Assembly: GCA_037126765.1 (NCBI GenBank)
Contig: JBBCBC010000033.1
Span: forward strand, 5,718,085-5,782,084
Direction: 5' to 3'
DNA: 64,000 nt
Source of the DNA: Stenogyne calaminthoides
Taxonomy: Eukaryota > Streptophyta > Magnoliopsida > Lamiales > Lamiaceae
Below the pieces are notes generated by a model that saw only the letters and a list, made by a program, of their open reading frames with translations, searched no databases and was not told the DNA's origin. Shown here one piece after another: positions 47,276-59,620 of the stretch. A program made the position numbers and the translations under genes. Every line of letters starts with the position of its first letter. Position 1 is the stretch's first letter.

Positions 47276-49463
47276 ATGTCGCAACCTTTTAATCCACTGT
47301 TCAATATACTTAAAGATAATTTTCTTACTGGTGAAAACTTCGTTGATTGGAGTCGTAAACTTACTATTGTCCTCACTACACAAAGCCATAACTGGGTTCT
47401 CACTACACCTAAACCAGAAAAGCCAAATGATGAGTCAACTAAAGCGGTTAAGAAAGAGTATGTTGACTGGGAGCGTTCCAACGAAATGGCAAAGTGTACC
47501 ATCTTGACTTCAATGTCAGATGTGTTACAACACCAACACCAAAACGTTGAGACAGCTGCAGACATCATGACTAGTCTTAAAGCGATGTTTCAACATTAGA
47601 ACCGTGTGGCTCGTCAGATCACCATGAGGGACTTGCTCTCTATGAAAATGGTGGAGGGAGCGCCCGTAAGGGAGCACATTCTCCAGATGATGGCTCACCT
47701 TAACAAGCTTGAGGTGCTTGGCGCTGAATACGACATCGAGACCCAAATTGATTTCGTGCTCCACTCTCTGCCGAAAAGTTTTGAACAGTTCAGGCTGAAC
47801 TACCAAATGAACAATCAGAAGTTCTCGATGCCTGGCCTGTTGCAAGCTTTAGTCTCGGCAGAGGCGATATTGGGGCAAAAGAGCCAAGCCTTGGTGGCAA
47901 ATGGACCTTCTTCTTCTTCTAGGCCAAAGGGTGGTAAGAACAAGAAAAAGGATAAAAACCACAAGCAAGTGAACTCAAGTGTTGCCAAGGGCAAAGAAAA
48001 GGTGAAGGGAGGTGGAGGAGTGAGTAAACCAGCTAAGGGGAAGTGCTTCAACTACGGTGAAAAAGGACATTGGAGGTCAACCTGTTCCAAACCCAAAAGG
48101 AATGGAAAGAAAGGTAATTCTCACACACTAGTTGTTGAAACTTGTTTAGCGGCGTATGCCTCCCATTTATGGGTGATGGATACGGGATCCACTGATCATG
48201 TTTGTTTCACTTTACAGGGGTTCAAGCGGACCCGACAACTTAGTGGGAGTGAGATCCTCATCACACTGGGCGATGCTACGAGAGTGGCAGCTGAAGTTGT
48301 GGGAGAAGTGCACCTGTCTTTTAAAGACAGAGTTTTAATTTTAAGAGATGTTCTTTACGTTCCTAGTTTTAGAAAGAATTTAATTTCGGTTTCTAAACTT
48401 TACCTTGATGGATATTCGATTACTTTTGACAAAGTTGTTACCATTTCTCTTTATGATAAATTTATCTGTCATGGAACGTTGTCAAATAATCTCTATGTAA
48501 TTAACTGTGCACACCACTCACGAAATGCATCCTATAACAAAATTGGAGTCTCAGATTGGGACATATTAATCCAAAAAGGATTCAAAGGTTGGTAGAAGAT
48601 GGTTCATTGGAGTCTCTCCGGGTTGAACCAATCTCAACTTGTGAATCATGTTTGGAGGGTAAAATGACCAGGAGGGCATTCGAAGCCAAGGGAAATAGAG
48701 CCAAAGAAGTGTTAGAAATCGTTCACACAGACGTATGTGGTCCAATGTCAGTCAAAGAAGAGGGGGTTATGAGTATTTCGTCACCTTTATTGATGATTAC
48801 TCAAGGTACGACTACATTTTCCTTATGAAGCATAAATCTGAGATCTTTGACAAATTCAAAGAATTTAAGGCTCAAGCAGAGAATCATAGGAAAAAACGTA
48901 TCAAGTCTCTACGATCTGATAGTGGAGGCGAGTACCTCAGCGATGAGTTTTTGAACTACTTTTCAGATGAAGGGATTGTATCCCAGCTAACTGCACCCGG
49001 AACCCCTCAACAAGAGCGAAGAAACAGAACTCTTCTAGAAATGGTTAGATCAATGATGAATTATGCGGATCTACCCAAGTCGTTCTGGGGTCATGCCTTG
49101 GAAACATCGGCTTATATTCTGAACTTGGTGCCATCCAAATCGGTTCCCAAAACTCCCAAAGAATTGTGACCCAAGCAAGTCCGATTTTGAGACACATGAG
49201 AATTTGGGGGTGTCCGGCCTACGTGTTGGACAAGGAAGCCGGAAAATTGGATTCTCGGTCATAATTAAGGTTGTTTATAGGATATCCCGAGGGAACCAAA
49301 TGGTGTATGTTCTATGGTCCCGAAGATCAAAAGGTGGTAATAAACACCCACTTTAGATTTTTAGAAGAAGACTATATGAATGAAAAAAAGCCCAGAAGTG
49401 AGATTACCTTAAATGAGCTAAGGGGCTAACCTCAATTGGGCCAATCTGCATAAGATGACATCT
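47276..49463 (+). pseudogene. Gag-pol of element 3 (gag, protease, integrase), broken
   Basis: ATG 47,276 opens gag (SQPFNPLFNILKDNFLTGEN). A TAG at 47,597 replaces a likely Gln; the same frame then runs to 48,595. It holds UBN2-type gag, a Lys-rich linker and a zinc knuckle CFNYGEKGHWRSTC in which the second Cys is Tyr. The protease site is WVMDTGSTDHV. After a frameshift near 48,548 come GHINPKRIQRL and the Cys pair CESCLEGK. After another near 48,762 comes the integrase core YFVTFIDDYSRYDYIFLM, LRSDSGGEYLSDEF and GTPQQERRNRTLLEMVRSM. Here four residues usual between QQ and ER are missing, though the Glu remains. A stop follows at 49,167, but homology continues in another frame (LRHMRIWGCPAYVLDKEAGK, LFIGYPEGTKWC) until element 2 begins. 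Confidence 0.88.
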
Positions 49464-51536
49464 TGTTGGTCCGGTGCAAACGAAGTCTTACACATGTATG
49501 GGGGAATACACATGTTCAAGTGTTTTTAAAACTTTTTCATCGAGGTCACTTTGGGTCAGTTGTCTCGATGATTTGGTCCTCGAGAAGACAAATCGCTTCC
49601 GAGTCAAAGTCTATCTCGAGACGTTGATCGAAGCCGCTTGCCGTAAAACCTCGGATAATCCCAACCGAGTCTTGAGTTTTCAGAGATCCTGAGTTGTTTG
49701 GATCGATAATTAACTCATCAACCTCGAAAGAGTAAGTTCGGGTTTGGTAACTATCTGTTTCAAATTTATTCGAGATGTAAAGGAATGGATGACCCTTAGT
49801 TTATACTGCTTTTAAGCTTTTGGTCAAAAACCTTCCTTTAATGGAATAGTGATTAGGTCGTGATTCATTTTATATGCAACTTTCAATTGGATTGATTCCA
49901 AATCAAATATCGCTGAAAATATGCTTTCAAAACAAAGTAATGCAACAGATAAAACAAGCAAAACAGAAAGCAAAGAACACAACAGATTATAGTGGTTCAG
50001 AGACTCAAGCTCCTACGTCCACTCTCCCTGATCTCTTCAGAGAAATTCACTAATCACTTCCTTGAGCTTTCTGACTACCTCTGTAGTTTACTTACTCAAC
50101 TCGGCCCTGAGTTTTCTGACTACCTCTGTAGTTTACTTACTCAACCCGACCTTGAGCTTTCTGACTACCTCTGTAGTTTACTTACTCAACTCACACAAGC
50201 TTTTGACTACCACAAGTAGCTTACTAACTTCTCCTCTAGAGCTTTCTGACTACCTCAATATAGTTTACTCACTCTTTACAACTCCAATCTCACCAACAAT
50301 CACACTCAAACTACCTTACAAAAGGTTTGGGGTTTCTTGGTTGGTTTCCAACTAGGATGAGATATCCTTTACAATAAAGTACAATGCAAAGGGTAGGATA
50401 TCTCGACTAAGCTTTGGATATATCTTATCAAGCTAGGCTTAGTGGAATGAGCTCTTCGATTTAAAGCACTTGGGAAATTCTCGGTTTTTCGAAAGTGCTT
50501 CAACTTGCAATAATAAGTTTGAGCTCTTGAGTTGCTTATAAATTTCCCGTGAACCTTTCAATGTAGAAGGTCACAAGTATTTATAGGCATACACCAAGGT
50601 CACTCTTGAAAAACTATCCGTTGGAGAGATAGCTTCGTGAGTTTCTCTTATGGTGTGTGAGAAACGGGCTATATTTAGGGTTTGACACTTAACACGTTTT
50701 AGGCAATAGCCTTTCATGTAGCCGGTCTTCACTTTTGGTACCGAACTTAGTACTTCCTCGACATTTTTTCAAATGACCGTCGTTGTTAGTGTCAAGATGG
50801 GCAAATCTTTGTCTTCCTCTTTTTGACTTTTTTTGTCTCCATTTAAAAGGTAGACAACTCAACGGCTCTTTTGGTTACAATCTCTCGAAAGTGATATAAC
50901 CTTAACAACACTTTGTCTTAGTTCCTTTTGTGCGCATTTGAATGTCTTGGCAAATATCTATTTTTCTAAGGAATCGCGATCTTACCAAGATTGCGATCCT
51001 TCGGATAGATATGTTCAAAGGCCTCGAACATTCAGTTTATTTTGAGCATTCAAGACATTACCGACTTCTTGATGAATTATCGCGGCCTTCAAGATTCTTG
51101 ATCTTCGGTTCTTGGTCTGCCTTCTTGAGTCTTCTCGAGTCTTCCGGTCTTGAGTCTTGAGTCTTGAGTCTTCTCGAGTCTTTACAGATGTACCGACCGA
51201 TATCTCGAGTCTTAAATGCTTTGAGTTTTTAGTTCCTCAATTTCATATCGAAGTCTTGAGATCGGTTTCATCGAAGTCTTCATATTCTCGATTTCATCTT
51301 GAGTCTTGTAAACGGTTTCATCATATCAAACTTCGCTTTCTTCTAAACTTCTTGAGTTCTTCGTAATCTTTCGATCTAACTCGATCTATATCTCGACTAT
51401 ACATTTTGCGAGATAACATCCACGAATACTCTAAAACCGAATCGACTCAACTATCAAGATTATTCTCAACATGTCATACTCTGTGGGTTTTGGGATCTAA
51501 TCAAAATCATATCTTTATTAAATTCATCTCCCAACA
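49464..51536 (-). repeat. 3' LTR of element 2
   Basis: TGTTGG...CCCAACA, about 2,073 bp, followed on the right by the polypurine tract. A TATA box is conserved (CTATAAATAC complement at about 50,578-50,586). Aligns with 62,183-64,000 and, more distantly, with both LTRs of element 1. Confidence 0.9.
50056..50210. repeat. 45 bp tandem repeat in the element 2 LTR
   Basis: About 3.5 units of 45 bp, each with TTTCTGACTACCTCTGTAG followed by TTTACTTACTCAAC. A matching array is in the other LTR (about 62,781-62,930). Element 1 LTRs have an older, degenerate form (CTAACTCACTGTAGCTTACT). Plus-strand frames here (SDYLCSLLTQ repeats) are shadows of the array. Confidence 0.85.
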
Positions 51537-51550
51537 ATTTCCCCCTTTTT
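51537..51550 (-). other. Polypurine tract of element 2
   Basis: Minus-strand AAAAAGGGGGAAAT immediately before TGTTGGGAG, identical to element 1. Confidence 0.85.
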
Positions 51551-52019
51551 GATGATGCCAAAACCTATCTTGTTACACACATACTTAACCTATACTCATG
51601 TTTCAGTTTATCCTATTACAAGATTGGTTTATTTTCAACAAGTTCCCCCATAAATAATGAGTCTCTTAATTAATCTCCCAACAATTTCCATACAGAGATT
51701 CTCACAACAATTTCTTCAAGAATGAATCTCTCAAAGGATTCATCACCAAATACTTAATTTCTCAATCAATTAATCTCGAGACAATCATTCGTATATATCA
51801 AATTTAAAAGACATGTAAATAAGATAATGAGATATTATCTTTTGAGCATAAATGATAAGATTTCATTGATGATAGGTAGATATTTATAAAGTTACAATGA
51901 ATCTTATCCGAACAAAATCAAAAAGACAAAAAAATAAAAGATTACAAGAATCTTCCGAGTCTTCATCTTCGCCTTCTTCGCTCTTATTTCGGCTCTTCGG
52001 TTTCGGCTCTTCTACCTCA

Positions 52020-55000
52020 TCGCCAGGACTTCAAGGTTGAACATTCCGAATATCTTCTTTTTCAACAAGATTCTCTCTTTTGATGATATCGATTGTTCCC
52101 TCGTCGCATCTAATCGAGTGGCGATCGAGATATTTCCGAGAAATGGCTTTTTCATTCACACACCCATTCTCCAACTCGGGAGGAGGGTACACGATGGACC
52201 AGTGGGGGTTATTATCTGACCTTTCCTTCATCCGCAAGATTTATCCATCCTTGAAGATATTTTGGATAGAAGGTCGGGAGATAGTCGATGAAAGCCTCAT
52301 TTGGATCCGAGCTCTCCCTCTCCATTCTCTCGAAAGCACATCATAGTAGAACCGAAGGTTCTCTTGATTTCTTCCCATGCATCGTTGAGATGGATCGCAT
52401 CCATTTGTCAACGCGGCGCATTTTTTTGTGCTTTAGTGTTTCTCTCCTCTTGTTTGCGAACTTTTTGAACCCACTCTTTTTTTTCGCTTCTTCTTCTACC
52501 TTCTTTTCGATCGGGTACACCGTAAAATGTATAGCGGTGCTTTTCTTCGCTGTTGTTCAATCTGGAGTGTTTTCAGAGCGCTTTCGTATTGAAGACCTTC
52601 TTCTTTTGCTCGACTTTAATCTTCAATACCCAAAGATCAATTTCCTCCGAACCGCTTAGAAGTTTTGCTTTTTTTGCCCTCAGCTCTTCCATCGCCATAG
52701 CCTTTTCTCTTGATGGGCATTTCAAAGACCTACCAGTTTGTACCAATCCTTCCTATACCACTCGGTTTTCTCTACAAAGAACTTCCTCAGATTGTTTTCC
52801 AAACCTAAGTGTAGACCGGGTTTCTCCACCTCTTTGAACTTAAGCTTTCAAAAATGGCTTCTATCTCCTTCACGGCTTCGCAATAATCTTCTTTTCAACA
52901 TCTTTAACAACCTTGCCCTTCGAGTATGTTCCAATAATTCCCGAGATCACCTGTGTCTTTCCCCTTCTTCGAACTATACTCGCGTAAGCCCGGAGAGTGC
53001 CGCGGTCCATATGGTATTGTTCTTTCATCGACACTCCGCACCTCCCCGCCATCTGATCTTGCTCCTCCTCGAGCCTTCTGAGGTGGTTCTTCACCAAATT
53101 GGCTTGTGAGAGCTTCCTTGAACATGTCTGTCATCTTGGTCATGAGCATTGAGCTCATTTCCTCAATAAATAGTTTCTTCACCAAAGATCTCATTCTTCT
53201 CAACCAACTTTGCTTCTAGAATTTTAGGTTCCGCTTCCTCGATGCCTTTGCTTCAAATCTTCATTAAGCTCACCTTGACCCCTCCATCTTGTCTTCTAGC
53301 TTTGCTTCCATGGAGGTCACTTTCCGTCATAGAGCTCAAGCAAAGACTAGGTTCAAGAAGAACTCAAGTTCTCAATCTTCCGAGCTTGGTTCAAACGCCT
53401 CCTCGATCCCGAGCAACTTTGTTCAGATCGCTCAACCTTCTAGCCTTCACCATCGGTGAGATCAGATCAATTCGAGGAGTATATCCGATCGGGCAGTGAC
53501 TCGAGTTGGTCATTCATCCTCGAGTCTCGGTGCCAATCGAGCTTGATTTGAACTGGTTTCAGACTACCGAGTCCGATTCACCCTGAACTTGGGTGTCCAC
53601 TGAGCCTCGGTCGCATATCGACATTACAAATTTAAAGGTAGGAACCAAGAAACCCGCATAATTATCAATAGTGCTAAAAGTTACACGAAGGCTAACTTCA
53701 CCGAGGATGTTCGATAGAAACTGACAAGATCGGGTTGAAGTCTTTTTCCTTCCGAGATCGACTCTCATCATCCCCTTGTTGGTCCCCATCCCGAGATTTG
53801 TCAATGGAGCTGGGGCACCAACTTCAAGAGTTTTCCTCAAAGAACCTTCCTCTTCACCATTTCTTCAAAATTTTAAATTTTCATTCTTAGCTTGGTTTTT
53901 CCGAATCCTCGAGAATTCGGTGGAGAAAAGTCATCTCTCGCTCCACCATCTTCCCTCCCGAATGAAGCAATGTTAAGATCTGGGAAGAGTCCGGTTGAGG
54001 ATGTAGATCGTTGACCTCAATCAAGAAGATGTCTTTGGAGGTCAGGAATGAGTGGCTTCGAGGGTAGCGGTTAAGAATGAACTGTTCCCCTTGCTTCGCC
54101 ATTCGTCTCTTGACCACCTTTCGAGCATCGGGCTCTTAGGTTCGGCTTGGAAACTCACGAAAGATCGCTTCAATGCCTCATTCAGAGCTCATCAAAATTC
54201 ATCGGCTCCCGAGGCTCAACAAACTCGAGGTTTGGGCATGCAGCCTCCTCGGTTTGAATCTCGCTTGGTTCTCGAGGTCCGAGCCGGGCGCCTCGGGCTG
54301 GGGAATTCGGTTTGCTCCGAGAATTGAGTGGCACATCCTCAAAGCCAGAACTGAGCATCTTCTCGGGGGTCTCGAGCCGGCATGTCCTCGTGAGGGAATC
54401 AGACATTTTTCCGAGGTCCGAGGTCCTGGAATATTTCCCGAGAAAACTTATCGAACCGAGTGATGTCTCAAGAACCTCGAGAAGACTTGCTCCTCACTTT
54501 TATCCTGTGCCTTTGAGATAGCTTTGAGCCAATACAAGTAAAGGCAATTTCGAAAAGGGTTTGGCTCTCTCAGTCAATCTCCTCGGCCTCACTTTCTCAT
54601 CATCATCGGTGAGAACCACCATTCTTTTTGCGCTTAGGAGCAAGGGTTTTCCGCTTTCTTCAATTTCTCACCGCCTCCTTCTTGGCATCCAACAAAACCT
54701 TTCCGGTTTGTTGGCTTTCTTCAAAAAGAGAAAGAATTGGTGATTCCACTTTCTTTCTTTCTTTCCCTTGATTGTCCTCTTTGCGGGGAATGGGCTTGAA
54801 CATTATTTTGGACTTAGGAATGAAGTAGATTTGATGAAGATATCCTCCTCCTCTCTCAAGACATCTCCAAAATAAAGGCTATTTTTGGTGGCGTGGAGGA
54901 TTCGCCTTTTGATAGATATTGCCCCATCCTCCTCTCTTTTTATGACCTTGGCTTGCTCACTCACCACCTTGATTAGATATTTCAACCGGTTGAACTCCTT

Positions 55001-55565
55001 GGTGGGTGAGTCCTCAATGTCCGCCATTAGTCGGAGTTGGGGGGAGTGTTGATCCTTTCAAGCTTCCAGATCGACTCATGATGCACTTTCCAACAATATC
55101 CATCAACACTCAGACTCGGCTTTAGATGCCGCTTTTTATGCAGAGTGGCTTCAAACTTAACAGATTCTCAACAATCCCATCAAGATACTCTTGCTCCAAG
55201 TCCCCAACATATACAATGAGGGTCATCTCCCCTATCGCACAACTCAAATACGTTGTTTAAGTTCTTAGGGACAATGTAGAGCTCTCTAACAAAAATCCAC
55301 ATACTTCATCGATTGTTCAAGATGAGAAACATAAATCTCGACTCTATACAATCATCCTCATTTATTTCCAAATTAACGACAAACTCTATTACCTCGAGTA
55401 TACTCTACCTGGTCGATTTTACGACGAGGTTCGCTGGTTCGCTTAATCGGATAAGTTTGAGCGCTTCTTCTTCGTGCTTGGCATTGGTGGTACTTCCAAA
55501 GAAACCACGTAATCATACCATGGCTTATTTGTCTCGCTTAATTTTTCTAACATGGTAGGAGCCAT
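52020..55565 (-). pseudogene. Third ORF of element 2, function unknown
   Basis: Homologous to the 19,212-22,801 frame. The start at ATG 55,565 reads MAPTMLEKLSETNKPWYDYV, matching the NKPWYEYVVSLE of element 1. A frame-shifted continuation has HEEEALKLIRL. At 55,027-54,803 it reads MADIEDSPTKEFNRLKYLIK, matching LMAAI-DSPTTSFN..LHYLIK in element 1 but without the stop. The C-terminus near 52,237-52,031 has YPPPELENGCVNEKAISR, matching YPSPRFENDYVNEAVIS. Between these blocks the frame is badly broken. Long plus-strand frames at 53,242-54,463 are antisense shadows. Conservation of both ends and the middle between two copies argues that the ORF was once protein-coding. Confidence 0.6.
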
Positions 55566-56229
55566 TTGAGATTTGAAGATTTAGGGTTTTGAGCGATGTT
55601 TTTTTTTTTGGGTAAAAAGGGATTTATTTGCAGAGGGTTTTTGGGAACGAAGGGTTTCAATAAAATTTGGCTTGAATGACTTTCAAAGGATTAAATAGCT
55701 CGAGATCGTGGGAAGTCGTACCGGTTTGGTGAAAAGCAACGGTTAAGATTAATCCACGATTAATCGGGTATGCCAAAAAGGTCGATCCCCAAAAAAGTAA
55801 AGTCATTATTTTAACTTCATTGGTGATTAAATGTAACAGAGCATTTAATGACTGTTGACCTTCTTAGGAATTTCAAAGATCCCGCCCAAAAACATTCCTC
55901 AGGTGTTTTGTATTTATTGAGAATGATTACCGAAGTTTCACTTAACCAATAAATGAGTCGCATGAGTCATTACTTCTTTCATTAATTTCCATCTTATCGT
56001 CTTCATCGAGTATTGACCTTGATACAAATGTCAGTATGATACTGAGTATTGAATGGGTTCAAGATGCTATCGAAAGCAATCGACCTTCAAGAATCTGAAG
56101 TTTTCGAGACTCGATTCAAGATTTCCAATTTTATCCCGAGTTTATCAAGAGAATTTCGAGAAAACTTCATGCATCTGAAAATCTTCAATTTTTCAGATTT
56201 TACTCTATACACCGATCCAACATCCCTAA

Positions 56230-57720
56230 TTTAACCGATAGTTCCCCAAATCTTGATTCAAACCCAAATGTTTAGTCAAGATATCACCTCTCGCTTATCA
56301 AGATGAATTTTCTCCATCCTTATGTCCTTTTTTTCTCGACATGATCTCCGATGAAGTGATGTCCGATATCCACATGCTTGCATCCGGTGTGTAATACCGA
56401 ATTTTGTGAAATAGCAATGGCACTATTATTGTCACAAAATATTGGTACTTCATTGGCTACAACTTTATAATCCCTTAATTGTTGTGCGAGCCAAAGAATC
56501 GGAAACCTGGCAGCCTTCCTGCGACCTATGTATTCACTTTGATGAGAGATGGTCACATCGAGGTCCGTTTCTTCGAAAAACCAAGATATCACTTGTTTCC
56601 AAGAAATTGACAAGTTCCTCGTGAGTGGACTTCTGTCAATCCTCAAGAACCTCCATAATCAAAGATCCGAGTAACCGATTAATTCAAGGTTATCATCACC
56701 GATACCATAATGCTTTCTATTCATCGTGGCCCTTAAGATACTTCATCTTTTTGGCAAACCTCCGTGTGACTAAGCCTTAGGATTAGCTTGATATCTTGCA
56801 CAAATCCCAACAAAGAAATGTTATATCCGCCTACTTGTCCGCGGGAGATAGAGCAATGATCCAATGATTCCTCTATACTCGAGATGACTCACCGATTTGC
56901 CTTAATCGGGATCCATCTTGTAGTTAGTATTCATGGGAATTTAAATCGCATTGCAATTTCTGCACACCATACTTGGTAATCGATCTCCTCGTGTAATTTC
57001 ATTTAGTTGATGAAGATTCCTTCCTTTGATTGTTTCACTTGAAGACCTAGAAAGAAATTCATCTCTCCCATCATTGACATCTCAACTTGCCTTTCATCGT
57101 TGTTGAAAACTTTTCACACGGTGATGGTTTGGAGATCCAAAAATGATGTCATCAACATATATCCGAACCAAGAAGATATCTTCCCCATCTTCTATCCCCG
57201 AACAGAGTTCTATCAACAGCCTTTTCGACAAAACCATGGTCAAGAAGAACCGAGAAAGAGTATCATACCATGCTCTAGGTGCTTGCTTAAGACCATACAA
57301 GGCTTTTTCGAGCCTCAGAACTTGGTCATTCTGTTTGAAACCAGGAGGTTGTTCTAAATAAACCTCTTCTTTTAAGCACACCGCTCAGAAATGCACTTTT
57401 CACATCCATTTGATGAGATCGTGAACTTCATGTGGGCAGATATGCAAGAAACAATCGATGGCTTCTAGTCTTGCAACGGTGAAAAGGTTTCATCATAATC
57501 CAAGCCTTCTTCTTGAGAATAACCTTGTGAAACAAAGCCTTGCCTTGTTCTTACAATGTTGTTGTTTTCATCCCTTTTATTCTTAAATACCCACTTGGTT
57601 CCAATGACATTGTGCCTTTCGTGTCTATCCACTAGCTCCCATACTTCATTTCTTGAGAATTGATTCAAATTTCATCTTGCATAAAGAAGAATCCAATGAG
57701 AATCTTGTAGAGCTTCACCA
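56230..57720 (-). pseudogene. Copia reverse transcriptase and RNase H of element 2
   Basis: RT pieces: HNVIGTKWVFKNKRDENNN and GYSQEEGLDYDETFSP (57,668-57,465), then VYLEQPPGFKQ, KALYGLKQAPRAWYDTLSRF and IYVDDIIFGSPN (57,381-57,094). In this copy the YVDD catalytic motif is intact. RNase H at 56,646-56,320 has VPIFCDNNSAIAIS and CKHVDIGHHFIGDH. At least five frameshifts separate the pieces. It is the counterpart of 23,444-24,930. Confidence 0.87.
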
Positions 57721-58600
57721 ATCTCAATACAGCTCTTTCTCCGATAGGAAGAAAGATAATAGTGCACTCTCACCATGGAACCTTCTTTGTTTTGACACCA
57801 TCGGTTAGATCACCCACAACTCGACTTGTATGATGACTATCTAACCATCTTCTTCTAGATGTTCCCCCCTTCAATAGTATCCTCAACATTTGAAATGTTA
57901 GGTTCATTAATTCAAAGAACTTCGTGGAACAACAGAAAGGAAAGGAATCATCTTCCTCGTGGGAAATTCTATTCGTAACATTGTCGAGACATTTGTTCCC
58001 TTTGGTTGATAGATTCAGATTTGCCTCACCGTGACCACATCTTCATTGGCATCACATACCGAAGTCCGAATCGTGTCTGTTCAGATTGGTCACCTTTGGT
58101 GTGTTGGCTTTTTCCGAGTCTCACCATCCCGAAGTTTCATCCTCGAACTTTTTATCCGAGTCCGAGTCACTCCAATCATAGAATGTGTGACTTCTTCTTT
58201 TTCGTGTTCAGTGGATGATTTGTCATTCTTTTTCGTGCTTAATCTGGTGATTCTCTTGGTGGGTTCTTAAGATCATGTTCTGTTTTTCCGAACACAAGTA
58301 GATTCATCAAAAACAACATGAGGTGTTTCCTCCACAATAAGACTCCTGCTGTGTGTAAACTCGAAGTTTTATCGACTTCGTAATATCCTAAGAATATTCC
58401 TTCATCGCCTTTTACTATCAAATGTTTTCAACCCGATCTTTACCATTATTGTGTATGAAACACTTGCAACCAAACACACGAAAGAAAAAACAAGAGGCTT
58501 CATTTCATTCCAAAGCTCATAGGGTGTTTTGCCTTGACTCTTTGGTCAAGATGGATCTGTTTCCGAGAATAGCATGCAAGTGTTGACACTTTCAAATTTC
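57721..58600 (-). pseudogene. Integrase C-terminal and linker region of element 2
   Basis: Counterpart of 24,930-25,894. Short readable pieces include the reverse complement of the KTEHD/VDEST region near 58,300. The frame is lost almost everywhere. Compared with element 1 at 25,255-25,400, CTGA and CAG are repeatedly replaced by CGA. Confidence 0.6.
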
Positions 58601-59620
58601 AAAAATCTTTTAGAATATAAACTTATTTATCATTGTCCTTGCAGCTTCTTTTCGTAGTCCTTTTTTCCTTCTTTCAAAGAACACCATTTTGTTGAGGGTC
58701 CTTGTACCGATGTTTCATGAGAAATTCCATTTGTCGCACAATAATCGATATGATATGATTTATAAATTCGGTTCCTTGTCGATCGATTTTGACCACACTC
58801 GATTTTTTCTCAAATCGAGCCTTTTTCGTAATTCTAAAGAGACTTTATCTCGAAAGTCACTTTCATCGAAAAGGTAAGAATATGACCCAAGTATATCTTG
58901 AGTAGTCATCAACTACTACTAGTGTGTATTTCGCCGCCATTGGTGCTCATCGGGTTATTGGACCAAAAAGATCCATATGCAACAATTGAAGTATTCTTTC
59001 AAGAGAAACATCTACTTTGCTTTTTAAATGATGCTCTAATTTGTTTTCCTTTTCGCACGCATCACAAATATGTTCCTCATCGAACACTTCATTTAGGCAA
59101 CCCCTCTCACAAGAGCTAATCTTGCAAGCTTATTCAGGGTTTTGAAATTCAGTGATTCATTCTTTTATGTCATAACCAACCTGGTATATGTGGAACTTTT
59201 AGCAACCAAACATGTATCTTTTAGGAGTTGAACTCCAATCAGCAAGATACACATTTCCTTTTCTAGTATCAGTCAGTAATATTTTATGTGATGTATTATC
59301 TTTCACATAACATAAGTTCTTAGAGAACTCAACATTAAAACCCTTATCACAGAATTGGCTTATTGAAAGCAAGTTATGCTTCAATCCAGATACATATGAA
59401 ACACCATGGATATGAATCTAGTCTATTTCCAAAGTTCCATATCCTTCATCCGCCCCTCGAGTTATCTCAAAAAGTGATCCGAGGGCCTCTTTGTTCAACA
59501 TAGTCCTTTGAGTATCTTCTTGAATCTGTCATATGTCTTGAGCATCCACTGTCAAGATACCATACATCAGGGGCTTTTTTCATCTCTACTCATCGGTGTT
59601 ATGTGATCTTCAATCACCAG
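58601..59620 (-). pseudogene. Protease site, GAG-pre-integrase and integrase core of element 2
   Basis: Minus strand near 59,575-59,530 reads WYLDSGCSRHMT, with an intact DSG protease triad site, unlike element 1. MKHNLLSISQFCDKGFNVEF follows at 59,384, the usual block after the protease. The integrase core near 58,960-58,690 retains the VVDDYS region and RSDK-like sequence but is shifted many times. Confidence 0.8.

Larger units (their letters stand above)
44538..49463 (+). mobile_element. Ty1-copia element 3, 5' part, interrupted by element 2
   Basis: LTR, primer-binding site, about 1 kb leader and gag-pol through integrase into its C-terminal region, all on the plus strand. At 49,464 the LTR of element 2 begins in mid-frame. 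The rest of pol and the 3' LTR should lie beyond the window if the insertion is simple. Confidence 0.88.

Noticed and set aside
49992..50355. Repetitive frame with SDYLCSLLTQ units
   Set aside because: A translation of the 45 bp LTR tandem array; the same array is degenerate in other copies without any coding constraint.
53242..54463. Several plus-strand frames of 60-97 codons that look gene-like
   Set aside because: They are the antisense of the third ORF of element 2, and their CG-richness comes from the altered CAG/CTG sites.
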